Shown here in pieces: positions 34,959-43,299 of a stretch of 64,000 nucleotides of DNA; positions within the stretch are counted from its first letter, which is position 1, and the number at the start of each line of letters is the position of its first letter. The stretch covers positions 1 to 64,000 of the forward strand of contig NZ_JARXYZ010000002.1 in NCBI RefSeq assembly GCF_029894125.1, given 5' to 3'. The notes beneath the pieces are model-generated. The model saw nothing but the letters and a program-made list of their open reading frames with translations, had not been told where the DNA came from and ran no database searches. The position numbers were made by a program, and so were the translations under genes. This stretch comes from Kitasatospora sp. MAA19. GTDB taxonomy: Bacteria > Actinomycetota > Actinomycetes > Streptomycetales > Streptomycetaceae.

Positions 34959-35411
34959 TCAGGCCGCCGGTTCGCCCAGGGGGCCGAGCCAGACGGCAGT
35001 GACCCCGCTGACGTAGCGGGCGCCGCAGTGGTCGTCGGGGACGACGAGCTGCGGGCCGGCGGCGTCCAGCGGGGCGCCGTCCATGCTGGTGGCCAGCAGG
35101 ATCCGCTGGCCACCGAAGTCGGGATCGATCTCGGCCCACGACACCACGGCCCGGTGGCCGTCCGCGCCGCTGACCGACACCAGGAAGCGCAGCCGCTGCT
35201 TGCGGCCGGAGAAGTCGATCCGGGGCCGGGCGGCGCGCAGCACGTCCCAGAGCGCGGGCCCCTCGTAACCGTGCCGCTGCTCGCCCTCGGACAGGCAGTC
35301 GAAGCCGACCTCGACGCGGTGCGCGGGGAGGGTGCGCAGCTGCTCGACCGTCAGTTCGGCGGGCCGGTCGAGGTGACCGTGCAGCCGGACGGTGGGTCTC
35401 GACGGGGTCAT
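34959..35411 (-). CDS. Molybdopterin-dependent (sulfite-oxidase-type) domain protein
   Basis: The 150-residue soluble protein is a minimal oxidoreductase molybdopterin-binding domain: GHLDRPAELTVEQLRTLP, VEVGFDCLSEGEQRHGYEGPALWDVL with the cysteine that ligates Mo, and QLVVPDDHCGARYVSGVTAVWLG. It is shorter than full sulfite oxidases and has no export signal or dimer domain. GGAGGAGGGAG precedes the ATG. A 26-bp palindrome lies just upstream of that site. Low-complexity GGGCTCGGG-type repeats follow the stop. Confidence 0.85.
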   Translation of the reverse strand: MTPSRPTVRLHGHLDRPAELTVEQLRTLPAHRVEVGFDCLSEGEQRHGYEGPALWDVLRAARPRIDFSGRKQRLRFLVSVSGADGHRAVVSWAEIDPDFGGQRILLATSMDGAPLDAAGPQLVVPDDHCGARYVSGVTAVWLGPLGEPAA

Positions 35412-35424
35412 GGTGCTCCCTCCT

Positions 35425-35450
35425 CCCGGGCCGCGGCGCCGCGGCCCGGG
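35425..35450. promoter_or_regulatory. 26-bp perfect GC palindrome in the leader of the molybdopterin gene
   Basis: From CCCGGGCC at 35425 to GGCCCGGG at 35450 the sequence is fully self-complementary. It touches the ribosome binding site of the minus-strand gene at 35411, so a stem in the mRNA could affect translation, or it could be an operator. Confidence 0.4.
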
Positions 35451-35451
35451 A

Positions 35452-35801
35452 GAGGGTTACCCGAGGGGAGTCCAGGACATTCGCAGCTGCGGCGCTGAAA
35501 GGATTATTTCAGCGGCATCTGCGATGGGCCGAAACACTTTCAGCCAGCATCTGCGGACTCGGAGGGGGCGCGCCGGAGGAGACGGCTCGACGCGCCCCGC
35601 ACCGATTGAAGCAACCCGGCAATCGGGCGGACGACTGGTTCCCCGCACCACTCCGGGGCCCCCTCGCTGGATGATCCGACAAGAAGAATTGCCGCCGCCC
35701 CACCTGCATTTACGATGCCTGTGCGCACCTGAACCTTGCACGTGCGAGACGTGGTCCCGTCCAGCGCACAAGGGCGAGAGCGAGCGAGAGATGAGCGAGA
35801 G
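35452..35801. other. Non-coding stretch before the PucR gene
   Basis: This 350-bp interval is less GC-rich than the genes. It holds the inverted repeat CGCTGAAA (35493-35500) / TTTCAGCG (35507-35514), two related GCATCTGCG words, and just before the PucR start the direct repeat GAGCGAGAGATG. Short frames on both strands lack ribosome binding sites and family likeness. The inverted repeat may be an operator for PucR or for the divergent gene. Confidence 0.4.
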
Positions 35802-37415
35802 ATGATCGTCGGCGACCTGCTGCACCTCGACGACCTGGACATCCGCCTGGCCTGGGGCACACCGGACCTGCTCGACCGCCCGATCACCGGGGTCAGCTCC
35901 ACCGACCTCCAGGACCCGGCCCGCTACCTCCAGCCCGGCGAACTCGTCCTCACCGGCCTGGTCTGGTGGCAGCCCGCCGACGCCTCCGGCGCGCTGCGCT
36001 TCGCCACCGCCCTGCGCAGCGCGGGCGTGGCGGCGCTGCTGGCGGGCGAGGGCACCCACGGCAGCATCCCGGACAGCCTCGCCGACGCCTGCCGCACCCA
36101 CGGCATCCCGCTGCTGGCGGTGCCCGCCGGGGTCAGCTTCCGCGCCGTCACCGACCGGGTCTACCTGCGGCTCTGGGGCGACCTGCGGGCCGGCGCCCAG
36201 GACACGGCGGCGATCCCGGAGACCGTCCGGCGCGAGCTGCTCGACCTGCTGCGCGCGGACGCCGAGGCCGGTGAGGTGCTGGCCCACGCGGTCGGCCGGC
36301 TCGGGGTGCCGGACTGCTCGATCACCACCACCGGCGGCCGGGCCGTCGCCGCCACCGCCACACCCGCCCCGGCCGCCGCCGGGCGCGGCGACACCGGGCT
36401 GCCGGTCGGACCGCAGGACGGCTCGCCGTTCGACGGCTGGCGGCTGCGCCCGCACCTGCGTACGGCGGCGGCCGAACCGATGCTGCAGGGCCTGGCCGAC
36501 CTGCTCGCCCCGCTCGCCGCCCGTGCCCACGCCGCCGCGGGCGCCCGGCGCCGGGCCGCCGGGCGGCTGCTGGACGCGCTCGCCGGGGAGGGCGGGCTCG
36601 CCGGGCCGCTCGCCGCCTGCGGACTGGGCGGGGCCGAGGCGCTGGTGGCGGTCACCGCGCGGATCGACGGCGGCCGGGCGGACGGGACCGCGGGAGGCGA
36701 GGGCACGGGAGGCGAGGGCACGGCGGACGGGGGCGCGGGAGGCGAGGGCGCGGCGGACGGGGGCGCGGGAGGCGAGGGCGCGGCGGACGGGGGCGTGCCC
36801 GCAGCCTGGGCCGCGTACGCGCTGGCCGAGGCGCTTCACCCGCTCGGCGTACCGTACGCCACCGGGACGGACCGCGCCGGGCGGTCCGCCGCGCTGGTGG
36901 CCGCGCCGGCCGAGCAGGTCGCCGAACGGCTGCGCCGGGCCCGCCCCGCGCTGCAGGCCCGGCTGACCGGCCGACGCACCCTACGGGTGGGAGTCGGGCC
37001 GGCCGTCCCGCCCGAGCCCGCCGCACTGCGGGCGGCGCTGGTACAGGCCCGGTACGTGCTGGAGGGCTCGGCCGGGCCGGTCGGCAGCGCCGCCGAACTG
37101 GACTCGCTGGACGGGCTGTTGCGCGGCATCCCGCCGGAGGTGACGGCCGCCTTCCACGCCCGGCTGCTGGCCCCGCTGGCCGCCCACGACCGGGAGAACA
37201 GCGTCTCGCTGCTGGGCACCCTGGCGGTCTTCCTGGACCACGACGGCTCCTGGGCACGGACGGCGGAGTCGCTGCACATCCACGTCAATACCGTTCATTA
37301 TCGGATCCGCCGGATCGAGGAGCTGACCGGCCGCAACCTGGCCCGCCTGCGGGACCGGCTCGACCTGCGCGCGGCCCTGCTCTGCGCCCCGCAGCCGGCC
37401 CCGGCCGCCCGGTAG
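35802..37415 (+). CDS. PucR-family transcriptional regulator
   Basis: This 537-residue regulator has the N-terminal purine-catabolism-type domain (IVGDLLHLDDLDIRLAWGTPDLLDRPITGVSSTDL...YLQPGELVLTGLVWW, about 1-125) and a C-terminal helix-turn-helix (VFLDHDGSWARTAESLHIHVNTVHYRIRRIEELTGRNL). A Gly/Glu/Ala/Asp linker near residues 300-330 is encoded by 30-bp tandem repeats. ATG 35802 starts the conserved domain; the longer reading from 35736 is not needed. Such proteins activate purine, amino-acid or other catabolic genes; no such operon is adjacent. Confidence 0.9.
   Translation: MIVGDLLHLDDLDIRLAWGTPDLLDRPITGVSSTDLQDPARYLQPGELVLTGLVWWQPADASGALRFATALRSAGVAALLAGEGTHGSIPDSLADACRTHGIPLLAVPAGVSFRAVTDRVYLRLWGDLRAGAQDTAAIPETVRRELLDLLRADAEAGEVLAHAVGRLGVPDCSITTTGGRAVAATATPAPAAAGRGDTGLPVGPQDGSPFDGWRLRPHLRTAAAEPMLQGLADLLAPLAARAHAAAGARRRAAGRLLDALAGEGGLAGPLAACGLGGAEALVAVTARIDGGRADGTAGGEGTGGEGTADGGAGGEGAADGGAGGEGAADGGVPAAWAAYALAEALHPLGVPYATGTDRAGRSAALVAAPAEQVAERLRRARPALQARLTGRRTLRVGVGPAVPPEPAALRAALVQARYVLEGSAGPVGSAAELDSLDGLLRGIPPEVTAAFHARLLAPLAAHDRENSVSLLGTLAVFLDHDGSWARTAESLHIHVNTVHYRIRRIEELTGRNLARLRDRLDLRAALLCAPQPAPAAR
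36694..36796. repeat. 30-bp tandem repeat inside the PucR gene
   Basis: About three copies of a GGAGGCGAGGGCGCGGCGGA...-type unit encode GGEGAADGGA repeats in the interdomain linker. Copy number is likely to vary between strains. Confidence 0.7.
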
Positions 37416-37487
37416 GCCCCGGTAGGCCCCGGCGGGAGCCCCGGGCGGCGAGGCCGGCGAGGGCGGAGAAAGATATTTCCGGGCCGG

Positions 37488-37514
37488 TGTCGATCCGGCG
37501 CCGGCCCGTTCGAC
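37488..37514 (+). promoter_or_regulatory. Candidate ECF42-type promoter before the DGPF gene
   Basis: TGTCGA (37488-37493), 17 bp, then CGAC (37511-37514), about 52 bp before the DGPF start. This agrees with the TGTCGA / CGA(T)C boxes described for ECF42 sigma factors, whose gene follows. Confidence 0.5.
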
Positions 37515-37565
37515 GCAGGGGTGAGAGGTGGGGAGAGGCCCCGCCCGTCCGACCGAGGAGTCACC

Positions 37566-37931
37566 ATGCCGCGCTTCATGACGCTGATCCGTATCGACGA
37601 GCAGGCCGCTGCCGGGTTCGAGCCCGACCCGGACTTCGACAAGCGGATGGGGGCCCTGTTCGAGGAGATCACCAAGGCCGGGGTGATGCTGGAGACCTCC
37701 GGGCTGACCCCGACCGCCCAGGGCACCCGGGTCACCTGGAGCAACGGGAAGGTCGGCTACACCGACGGGCCGTTCACCGAGACCAAGGAGGTCGTCGGCG
37801 GCTACGCCATCCTGCAGTGCAAGGACAAGGCGGAGGCCCTGGAGTGGACCCGCCGCTTCCTGAGCACCCACCCGGCGAGCTGGACGGTCGAGGCGGAGGT
37901 CCGGCAGATCGAGGAGATGCCGCAGCCGTAA
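37566..37931 (+). CDS. YCII-related DGPF-domain protein
   Basis: The 121-residue protein has a YCII fold and the DGPF signature in GYTDGPFTETKEVVGGYAILQCKDKAEALEW. Genes of this kind accompany ECF42 sigma factors and are among their targets; the biochemical role is unclear. GAGGAG before ATG 37566 fixes the start. The sigma factor gene begins 49 bp downstream. Confidence 0.92.
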   Translation: MPRFMTLIRIDEQAAAGFEPDPDFDKRMGALFEEITKAGVMLETSGLTPTAQGTRVTWSNGKVGYTDGPFTETKEVVGGYAILQCKDKAEALEWTRRFLSTHPASWTVEAEVRQIEEMPQP

Positions 37932-37980
37932 CCGTGGTGGTGTTTGCCTCCCTCTCCGCCGGCTGCTCTGATGGGTGCCC

Positions 37981-39231
37981 GTGACGGAGAGGGATGCGGC
38001 GGCGGCCGTCGAGACGGTGTTCAGGATCGAGTCCGCACGGATCATCGCCGGGGTCACCCGGATCGTGCGGGACGTGGGCATCGCCGAGGAGTTGGCGCAG
38101 GACGCCCTGGTGGCCGCGCTGGAGCAGTGGCCACGGTCGGGCGTCCCGGACAATCCGGGCGCCTGGCTGACGGCCGCCGCCAAGCACCGGGCGATCGACC
38201 TGGTCCGCCGCCGGGACGTGTACGCCCGCAAACTCGCCGAGGTGGGGCGGTCGTTGGAGGACGTCCCGCCCCCGGAGCCGGTCGAGCCGGACGACATCGA
38301 CGACGATCTGCTGCGGCTGATCTTCACCGCCTGCCACCCGGTGCTGTCCGCGGAGGCCCGGATCGCACTCACCCTGCGACTGCTCGGCGGGCTGACCACA
38401 CCGGAGATCGCCCGGGCGTTCCTGGTGCCCGAACCGACCGTGGCCCAGCGGATCGTCCGGGCCAAGCGGGCGCTGGCCACGGCCCGGATACCGTTCGAGG
38501 TGCCGTACGGGGAGGACCGCGCGGAGCGGCTCTCCTCGGTGCTGGAGGTCATCTACCTGGTCTTCAACGAGGGCTACTCGGCCACCTCCGGGGACGACCT
38601 GCTGCGCCCGCAGCTGTGCGAGGACGCGCTGCGGCTGGCCCGGGTGCTGGCCGGGCTGATGCCCGCCGAACCGGAGGTGCACGGGCTGGCCGCGCTGCTG
38701 GAGTTCCAGGCCTCGCGGACGGCCGCCCGGACGGGGCCCGACGGACGGCCCGTCCTGCTGGCGGAGCAGAACCGCACCCGCTGGGACGGGCTGCTCATCC
38801 GGCGGGGCTTCGACGCGCTGGGGCGGGCCGGCACCGGGCCGTACGCGGTGCAGGCCGCGATCGCCGCCTGCCACGCCAAGGCGGCGCGCTACCAGGACAC
38901 CGACTGGGCGACGATCGCCGCGCTGTACGGGCGGCTGCTGGTGCTGACGCCGTCCCCCGTGGTGGCGCTGAACCGGGCCGTGGCCGTCTCGATGGCGCAG
39001 GGCCCGGCGGCCGCGCTGGAGCTGGTGGACGAGTTGGCGGCGGAGCCGGCGCTGCGCGGGTACCACCTGCTGCCGAGCGTGCGGGGCGATCTGCTGGCCC
39101 GGCTCGGGCGGGCGGCGGAGGCCCGGACGGAGTTCGAGCGCGCGGCGGAGCTGACCCGCAACGAGCGGGAGCGGGAGCTGCTGCGGGGGCGGGCGGCCGC
39201 GCTCGGCGGGGGCGCCCGGCCGGACGCCTAG
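37981..39231 (+). CDS. ECF42-like sigma factor with C-terminal DUF6596/TPR extension
   Basis: This sigma factor has about 416 residues. Sigma region 2 lies at about 10-80 (VTRIVRDVGIAEELAQDALVAALEQWP, DNPGAWLTAAAKHRAIDLVRRR) and region 4 at 110-165 (LTLRLLGGLTTPEIARAFLVPEPTVAQRIVRAKRAL). A long extension follows with IYLVFNEGYSAT and TPR-like helices (ALNRAVAVSMAQGPAAALELVDEL). The extension replaces an anti-sigma partner in this group. GTG 37981 or 37975 starts it. Together with the DGPF gene it forms the usual ECF42 pair. Confidence 0.93.
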   Translation: MTERDAAAAVETVFRIESARIIAGVTRIVRDVGIAEELAQDALVAALEQWPRSGVPDNPGAWLTAAAKHRAIDLVRRRDVYARKLAEVGRSLEDVPPPEPVEPDDIDDDLLRLIFTACHPVLSAEARIALTLRLLGGLTTPEIARAFLVPEPTVAQRIVRAKRALATARIPFEVPYGEDRAERLSSVLEVIYLVFNEGYSATSGDDLLRPQLCEDALRLARVLAGLMPAEPEVHGLAALLEFQASRTAARTGPDGRPVLLAEQNRTRWDGLLIRRGFDALGRAGTGPYAVQAAIAACHAKAARYQDTDWATIAALYGRLLVLTPSPVVALNRAVAVSMAQGPAAALELVDELAAEPALRGYHLLPSVRGDLLARLGRAAEARTEFERAAELTRNERERELLRGRAAALGGGARPDA

Positions 39232-39264
39232 CCGGGCGTAGCCGGGCGCGCGGACGGGCGCTCA

Positions 39265-39301
39265 GCCGAGCACCCTGGCCACGCGGGCCAGGGTGCTCGG
39301 C
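39265..39301. terminator. 16-bp hairpin between sigma factor and MarR genes
   Basis: 39265-39280 pairs fully with 39286-39301 around ACGCG. It serves two converging genes (sigma factor from the left, marR from the right). Confidence 0.75.
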
Positions 39302-39364
39302 CGGGAGCGGATCAGGGCCTGGGTCAGGACGTGGGGTCACCGGGCCTGGGTCAGGGCGTGGGGG

Positions 39365-39841
39365 TCAGGGCGTGTCGTCGAGGCGCAGCCGGGCGCTGAC
39401 CTGGCCGAGGCCCTCGGCGAGCACGGCCAGCTGCTCGCGGGTGAGCACGTCGATCAGCAGCTCGCGGACCAGGGCGACGTGCCCGGGCGCGGCCTGCCGC
39501 AGCGTCTCCCGCCCCTGGTCGGTGAGTTCGGCGATGACGCCGCGCACGTCGCTGGGGCAGGAGCGGCGGGCGACCAGGCCCATCCGCTCCAGTTGGGTGA
39601 CCTGGTAGGTGAGGCCGCTCTTGGAGGTGACCAGCTTGTCGGCGAGTTCGGTCATCCGCAGCGAGCCGGCCGGGGCGGCGGACAGGTGCACCAGGATCTC
39701 GTACTGCTGGTGCGAGAGGCCGGAGTCGTCCTTGAGCTGGCGCTCCAGCCGGCGGTTGAGCAGGTTGCTCGCGACGACGAAGCCCCGCCAGGCGGCCATC
39801 TCGTCCTGGTCCAGCCAGCGGGGTTCGTTCAGTGTGGACAT
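39365..39841 (-). CDS. MarR-family transcriptional regulator
   Basis: The 158-residue winged-helix repressor has LSHQQYEILVHLSAAPAGSLRMTELADKLVTSKSGLTYQVTQLERMGLVARR as its DNA-binding part, with CPSDVRGVIAELTDQGRETL as the wing. The cysteine in RRSCPSD could sense oxidants, as in MhqR/QsrR-like proteins; this is inference. It is divergent from the DODA-type dioxygenase gene, and two GTTCAAATTYGAAC palindromes lie between them. The same site precedes doxX at 16.45 kb. Confidence 0.92.
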   Translation of the reverse strand: MSTLNEPRWLDQDEMAAWRGFVVASNLLNRRLERQLKDDSGLSHQQYEILVHLSAAPAGSLRMTELADKLVTSKSGLTYQVTQLERMGLVARRSCPSDVRGVIAELTDQGRETLRQAAPGHVALVRELLIDVLTREQLAVLAEGLGQVSARLRLDDTP

Positions 39842-39862
39842 GTGGTGAAGCCTACTCCCGTT

Positions 39863-39915
39863 GTTCAAATTCGAACCAAGGTGTACGGTCAGTGGAGAGA
39901 GGTTCAAATTTGAAC
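39863..39915. promoter_or_regulatory. MarR operator pair between marR and the dioxygenase gene
   Basis: GTTCAAATTCGAAC (39863-39876) and GTTCAAATTTGAAC (39902-39915) have centres 39 bp apart. The second copy ends 35 bp before the dioxygenase ATG; the first begins 21 bp upstream of the marR start. Confidence 0.75.
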
Positions 39916-39950
39916 TACTTCTCTTTCCATCCGACCCGGAGGAGGACGCC

Positions 39951-40733
39951 ATGAGCACCGCGGCCCCCGAGCGTATGCCCGCCCTGTACCTCTCGCACGG
40001 CGCGCCGCCGCTCGCCGACGACCCGATCTGGCCCGGTGAACTGGCTGCCTGGTCCGCCGACCTGCCCCGGCCCAAGGCCATCCTGATGGTCTCCGCCCAC
40101 TGGGAGGAGGCCCCGCTCGCCCTCGGCGCCGTCACCACCGTGCCGCTGGTGTACGACTTCTGGGGCTTCCCCGAGCACTACTACCGGGTCGAGTACGCCG
40201 CTCCCGGCGCACCGGAGCTCGCCGACCGCGTCCGCAAGCTGCTGCGCGCGCCCGGCACGCCCGTCCAGGACATCCCCGACCGCGGGCTCGACCACGGCGC
40301 GTACGTCCCGCTGGTGGAGATGTTCCCGGAGGCCGACATCCCGGTCCTCCAGATCTCCATGCCCACGCTCGACCCGCAGCGGCTGCTGGAGATCGGCCGC
40401 CGGCTCGCCCCGCTGCGCGACGAGGGCGTGCTGATCGTCGGCAGCGGCTTCTTCACCCACAACCTGCGGGCGCTCAGCAGCGACGGCCGGATCAGCTCGG
40501 TGATGGCCGAGTTCGACGACTGGGGCCGGCGCGCCCTGGACGCCCGCGACCTGGACGCGCTGCTCGACTTCGAGCACAAGGCCCCCGCCGGACGGCTCGC
40601 GCACCCGCGCACCGAGCACTTCGCCCCGCTGTTCGTCACCCTCGGTGCCGGCGAGGCCGACCTCGGCAGCCAGCGCAGCGTCATCGACGGGTTCTGGATG
40701 GGGCTCGCCAAGCGGTCGATCCAGCTGGGCTGA
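39951..40733 (+). CDS. DODA-type extradiol aromatic ring-opening dioxygenase (YgiD-like)
   Basis: This 260-residue LigB-fold dioxygenase has the metal ligands expected of the class: ALYLSHGAPPLADD (His near 16), ILMVSAHWEE, GLDHGAYVPLVEMFP and VGSGFFTHNLRAL. It cleaves catechol-like rings using a metal and O2. GGAGGAGG precedes the ATG. Control by the divergent MarR protein is suggested by the two operators. With DoxX, the set looks like a catechol or quinone detoxification regulon. Confidence 0.93.
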   Translation: MSTAAPERMPALYLSHGAPPLADDPIWPGELAAWSADLPRPKAILMVSAHWEEAPLALGAVTTVPLVYDFWGFPEHYYRVEYAAPGAPELADRVRKLLRAPGTPVQDIPDRGLDHGAYVPLVEMFPEADIPVLQISMPTLDPQRLLEIGRRLAPLRDEGVLIVGSGFFTHNLRALSSDGRISSVMAEFDDWGRRALDARDLDALLDFEHKAPAGRLAHPRTEHFAPLFVTLGAGEADLGSQRSVIDGFWMGLAKRSIQLG

Positions 40734-40773
40734 CCGGGGGCTCCGGGCCGGGCTCCGCGGGCCGGGCACCACG

Positions 40774-40820
40774 GGTGGGGCACCACAGGTCTGGACTCCA
40801 CCGGTGGGGCACCACAGGTC
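40774..40820. repeat. 18-bp direct repeat
   Basis: GGTGGGGCACCACAGGTC occurs at 40774-40791 and 40803-40820 between the stops of two converging genes. No further function is visible. Confidence 0.55.
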
Positions 40821-40825
40821 GGGCG

Positions 40826-41473
40826 CTACAGGGAGCAGCAGGTGTAGCGCTCACCGATGTGCTCGGGCTGGTCGACCTCGTCGACCAGGGCCACCGCGTA
40901 GTCCGGCACCGAGATCCGGCTGTGCCCGGCGGCGTCCGTGAGCAACTGTTCCAGGCCCGTCCGGTAGCGGCCGGTCCGCTCCCCCGGGCCGATCTCGGCG
41001 GCCGGGCTGAGCACCGTCCAGCGGACGTCGGAGACCGTCCGGTAGTAGTCCAGCGCCGCGCCGTGCGCGTGCATGGTCTGCAGCACCGGCTCCGGCAGCC
41101 CCGGCGCGTCCCAGGCCCGCACGCCCGGCGCGGTCTCCAGGCTGCCCGCGCCGCCGACCGCGACCAGCCGGGGCGCCCGCTCGCCGAGCGAGCGCAGGCC
41201 CTCCACCAGCGAGCGGGCGGCCGGCTCGATCAGCGCCAGGTGTCCCGGGCCGTTGCCGCCGCCGACGGCGCTCACCAGGACGTCCTGGCCGGCCGCGATC
41301 CGGGCCACCTCCGCCGGGTCCAGGACGTCCGCGCGCTCGACGAAGGCGGCCTCGCCCCGGTAGCGGTCCGGGTCGCGGACCACGGCGGTGACCACGTGCC
41401 CGCGTGCCGCCGCCTCCGCGACGATGGCGCTGCCGATGGTGCCGTTGGCGCCGATCACGGCGATTCTGGCCAT
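40826..41473 (-). CDS. NAD(P)-binding SDR-like oxidoreductase
   Basis: The 215-residue Rossmann protein opens IAVIGANGTIGSAIVAEAAARGH, the NAD(P) site of the atypical SDR (NmrA/YwnB) type, and has VLVSAVGGGNG and a C-terminal substrate part (VLSPAAEIGPGERTGRYRTG). No catalytic YxxxK is evident, so it could be a redox sensor or reductase. It converges on the dioxygenase gene. Confidence 0.87.
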   Translation of the reverse strand: MARIAVIGANGTIGSAIVAEAAARGHVVTAVVRDPDRYRGEAAFVERADVLDPAEVARIAAGQDVLVSAVGGGNGPGHLALIEPAARSLVEGLRSLGERAPRLVAVGGAGSLETAPGVRAWDAPGLPEPVLQTMHAHGAALDYYRTVSDVRWTVLSPAAEIGPGERTGRYRTGLEQLLTDAAGHSRISVPDYAVALVDEVDQPEHIGERYTCCSL

Positions 41474-41660
41474 GGGGTACCTGCCTGTCTCTGTGGGCGT
41501 CGCGACGGGGACGTCGCGGCGGGGGTTCGCCGGGGCGGGGAGCCGCCGTAGCGGGAAGGTCGCCGCGACATGGCGTCAGACAGGGTCGATTATCGGACGG
41601 ACGCGCTGTGCGGGCTCGGGGCGTCGGCCTATCGTGTGACGATCCACCGAAGGAGTGATC

Positions 41661-42254
41661 GTGCGCAACGGCGACGCGGTACGCACCGCACTGGAAGCCT
41701 CCCTCCGGGCCCTGACCCCGCACACCGAGGACCGCGACTGGGGCGCCCCGGCCGGACTGCTGGAGTGGAGCTGCCGCGACACCGCCGCCCACCTCGCGCA
41801 CGACCTGCTCGCCTACGCCGGCCAGCTCGCCGCCCGCCCCACCGACCGGTACCTGCCGCTCGACCTCACCGTCCGCCCCGACACCGGCCCGGCCCAGGTG
41901 CTGACCGTCGTCACCGCCGCCGGGCGGCTGCTCGCCACCGCCCTCGACGCCGCCCCGCCCGAGCTGCGCGCCTACCACCACGGCCCCTGCGACCCGCCCG
42001 GCTTCGCCGCGATGGGCGTCGCCGAGACCCTCCTGCACACCCACGACATCGCCCGCGGCCTCGGCCTGCCCTGGCAGCCCCCCGTCGACCTCTGCGTCCT
42101 CGTCCTCGACCGCCTCTTCCCGCACGCCCCCGACGAGCCCGGCGCCGCGCCGGCGGACGTGCTGCTCTGGTGCACCGGGCGCGGGGAACTGAACGGCCGC
42201 CCGCGCAAGTCCTCGTGGAACTGGCGGGCGGCCGTGGGTGAGTGGCCGGCCTGA
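41661..42254 (+). CDS. Maleylpyruvate-isomerase-type (mycothiol, DinB-fold) protein
   Basis: The 197-residue protein has the DinB-like helical domain with WSCRDTAAHLAHDLLAYAGQLAA and MGVAETLLHTHDIARGLGL, which supply histidine metal ligands. GAAGGAG five bases before GTG 41661 decides the start over GTG 41655. Reaction unknown. It is the second of four such proteins in the window. Confidence 0.82.
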   Translation: MRNGDAVRTALEASLRALTPHTEDRDWGAPAGLLEWSCRDTAAHLAHDLLAYAGQLAARPTDRYLPLDLTVRPDTGPAQVLTVVTAAGRLLATALDAAPPELRAYHHGPCDPPGFAAMGVAETLLHTHDIARGLGLPWQPPVDLCVLVLDRLFPHAPDEPGAAPADVLLWCTGRGELNGRPRKSSWNWRAAVGEWPA

Positions 42255-42341
42255 TCGGGCCCGATGTGCTCGGGAGTTGCCGGTCGCTCAGGTGCTGCCG
42301 ACGACACGGGTGCTGTCGGGAACTCAGGCGTTGCCGAGGGA

Positions 42342-42728
42342 TCAGGCGTTGCCGGTGGCGATCCGCTCGGCCTGGCTGCGCTCGACGCAGAACTCGTTGC
42401 CCTCGGGGTCGGCCATGGTGACCCAGCCCTTGCCGTCCGGGGTCCGGCGGTCCGCGAGCACCGTCGCGCCCAGGGCGACCAGGCGCTCCACCTCCTCGTC
42501 CCGGCTGCGGTCCTGCGGTTGGAGGTCGAGGTGGACCCGGTTCTTCACCGACTTGCCGTCGGGCACCCGGATGAACAGCAGCGAGGCCCCGGCGGACTCC
42601 ACCAGCGCCTCCTCGTCGCCCGGGTTGTCGTCCTCGCCCACGATGCTGTCCAGCGCCTGCGCCCAGAACCCCGCGAGGCCGAACGGGTCGGCGCAGTCGA
42701 TCGTCACATGTCGTACCAGAGAAGCCAT
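42342..42728 (-). CDS. VOC-family protein
   Basis: The 128-residue single glyoxalase-fold protein has VRHVTIDCADPFGLAGFWAQAL, KNRVHLDLQPQDRSRDEEVERLVALGATVL and MADPEGNEFCVERS, the usual short actinobacterial type. It may bind a small molecule. ATG 42728 or 42734 may be used. It lies just downstream of a GNAT gene on the same strand. Confidence 0.87.
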   Translation of the reverse strand: MASLVRHVTIDCADPFGLAGFWAQALDSIVGEDDNPGDEEALVESAGASLLFIRVPDGKSVKNRVHLDLQPQDRSRDEEVERLVALGATVLADRRTPDGKGWVTMADPEGNEFCVERSQAERIATGNA

Positions 42729-42738
42729 GCGCATACTC

Positions 42739-43299
42739 TCACCTGGCCTGTTCGGATCCGTCCAGCCTTTTCCGGGAGTGCCGGTGGCCGTCGAGCGGGA
42801 ACTCCGGCGGGAGGGCCGTCAGCACCTCCTGGAAGGCGTAGCCGCTCTTCTCCGCGACCCGGCAGGAGGCGAGGTTGTCCACCTGGTGCAGCAGGTCGAT
42901 CCGGACCAGGCCGTCGTCGGCGAAGGCCTCGAAGGCCCAGGCGGTCAGCGACTCGACCGCGCGCGGGGCCACCCCCCGGCCGCGGGCGGCGGCCGCCGTC
43001 CAGTAGCCCACCTCGGCGGCCTCCCCGCCCGGGGTGCCGCGCTTGAGCGCGACGTTGCCGACCAGTTCGCCCGTGCCGGGCTCCAGGACGGCGAAGCTGT
43101 ACCGGCGGCCCTCCGCCCGGCCCCGGTACTGCAATTCGAGCCAGTGCGCGGCCTGTTCGGCGTTCCCCACCGGGATCCGGGTGAAGTGGCGCAGCGTCTC
43201 GTCCCGGTACACCTCGATCAGGGCCGGTGCGTCCGCGTCCTCGAAGGGGCGCAGCAGCAGGCCGTCGGCTATCGGGTTCGCGGTGATGGCGGCAGTCAC
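42739..43299 (-). CDS. GNAT acetyltransferase, RimJ/RimL type
   Basis: This 186-residue enzyme has LLLRPFEDADAPALIEVYRDE, VGYWTAAAARGRGVAPRAVESLTAWAF with the acetyl-CoA loop, and LLHQVDNLASCRVAEKSGYAFQEVL. It may acetylate protein N-termini or small amines. GTG 43299 follows GGGAGGG; its first bases overlap the stop of the 40-residue gene upstream (GTGA). Confidence 0.87.
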   Translation of the reverse strand: MTAAITANPIADGLLLRPFEDADAPALIEVYRDETLRHFTRIPVGNAEQAAHWLELQYRGRAEGRRYSFAVLEPGTGELVGNVALKRGTPGGEAAEVGYWTAAAARGRGVAPRAVESLTAWAFEAFADDGLVRIDLLHQVDNLASCRVAEKSGYAFQEVLTALPPEFPLDGHRHSRKRLDGSEQAR

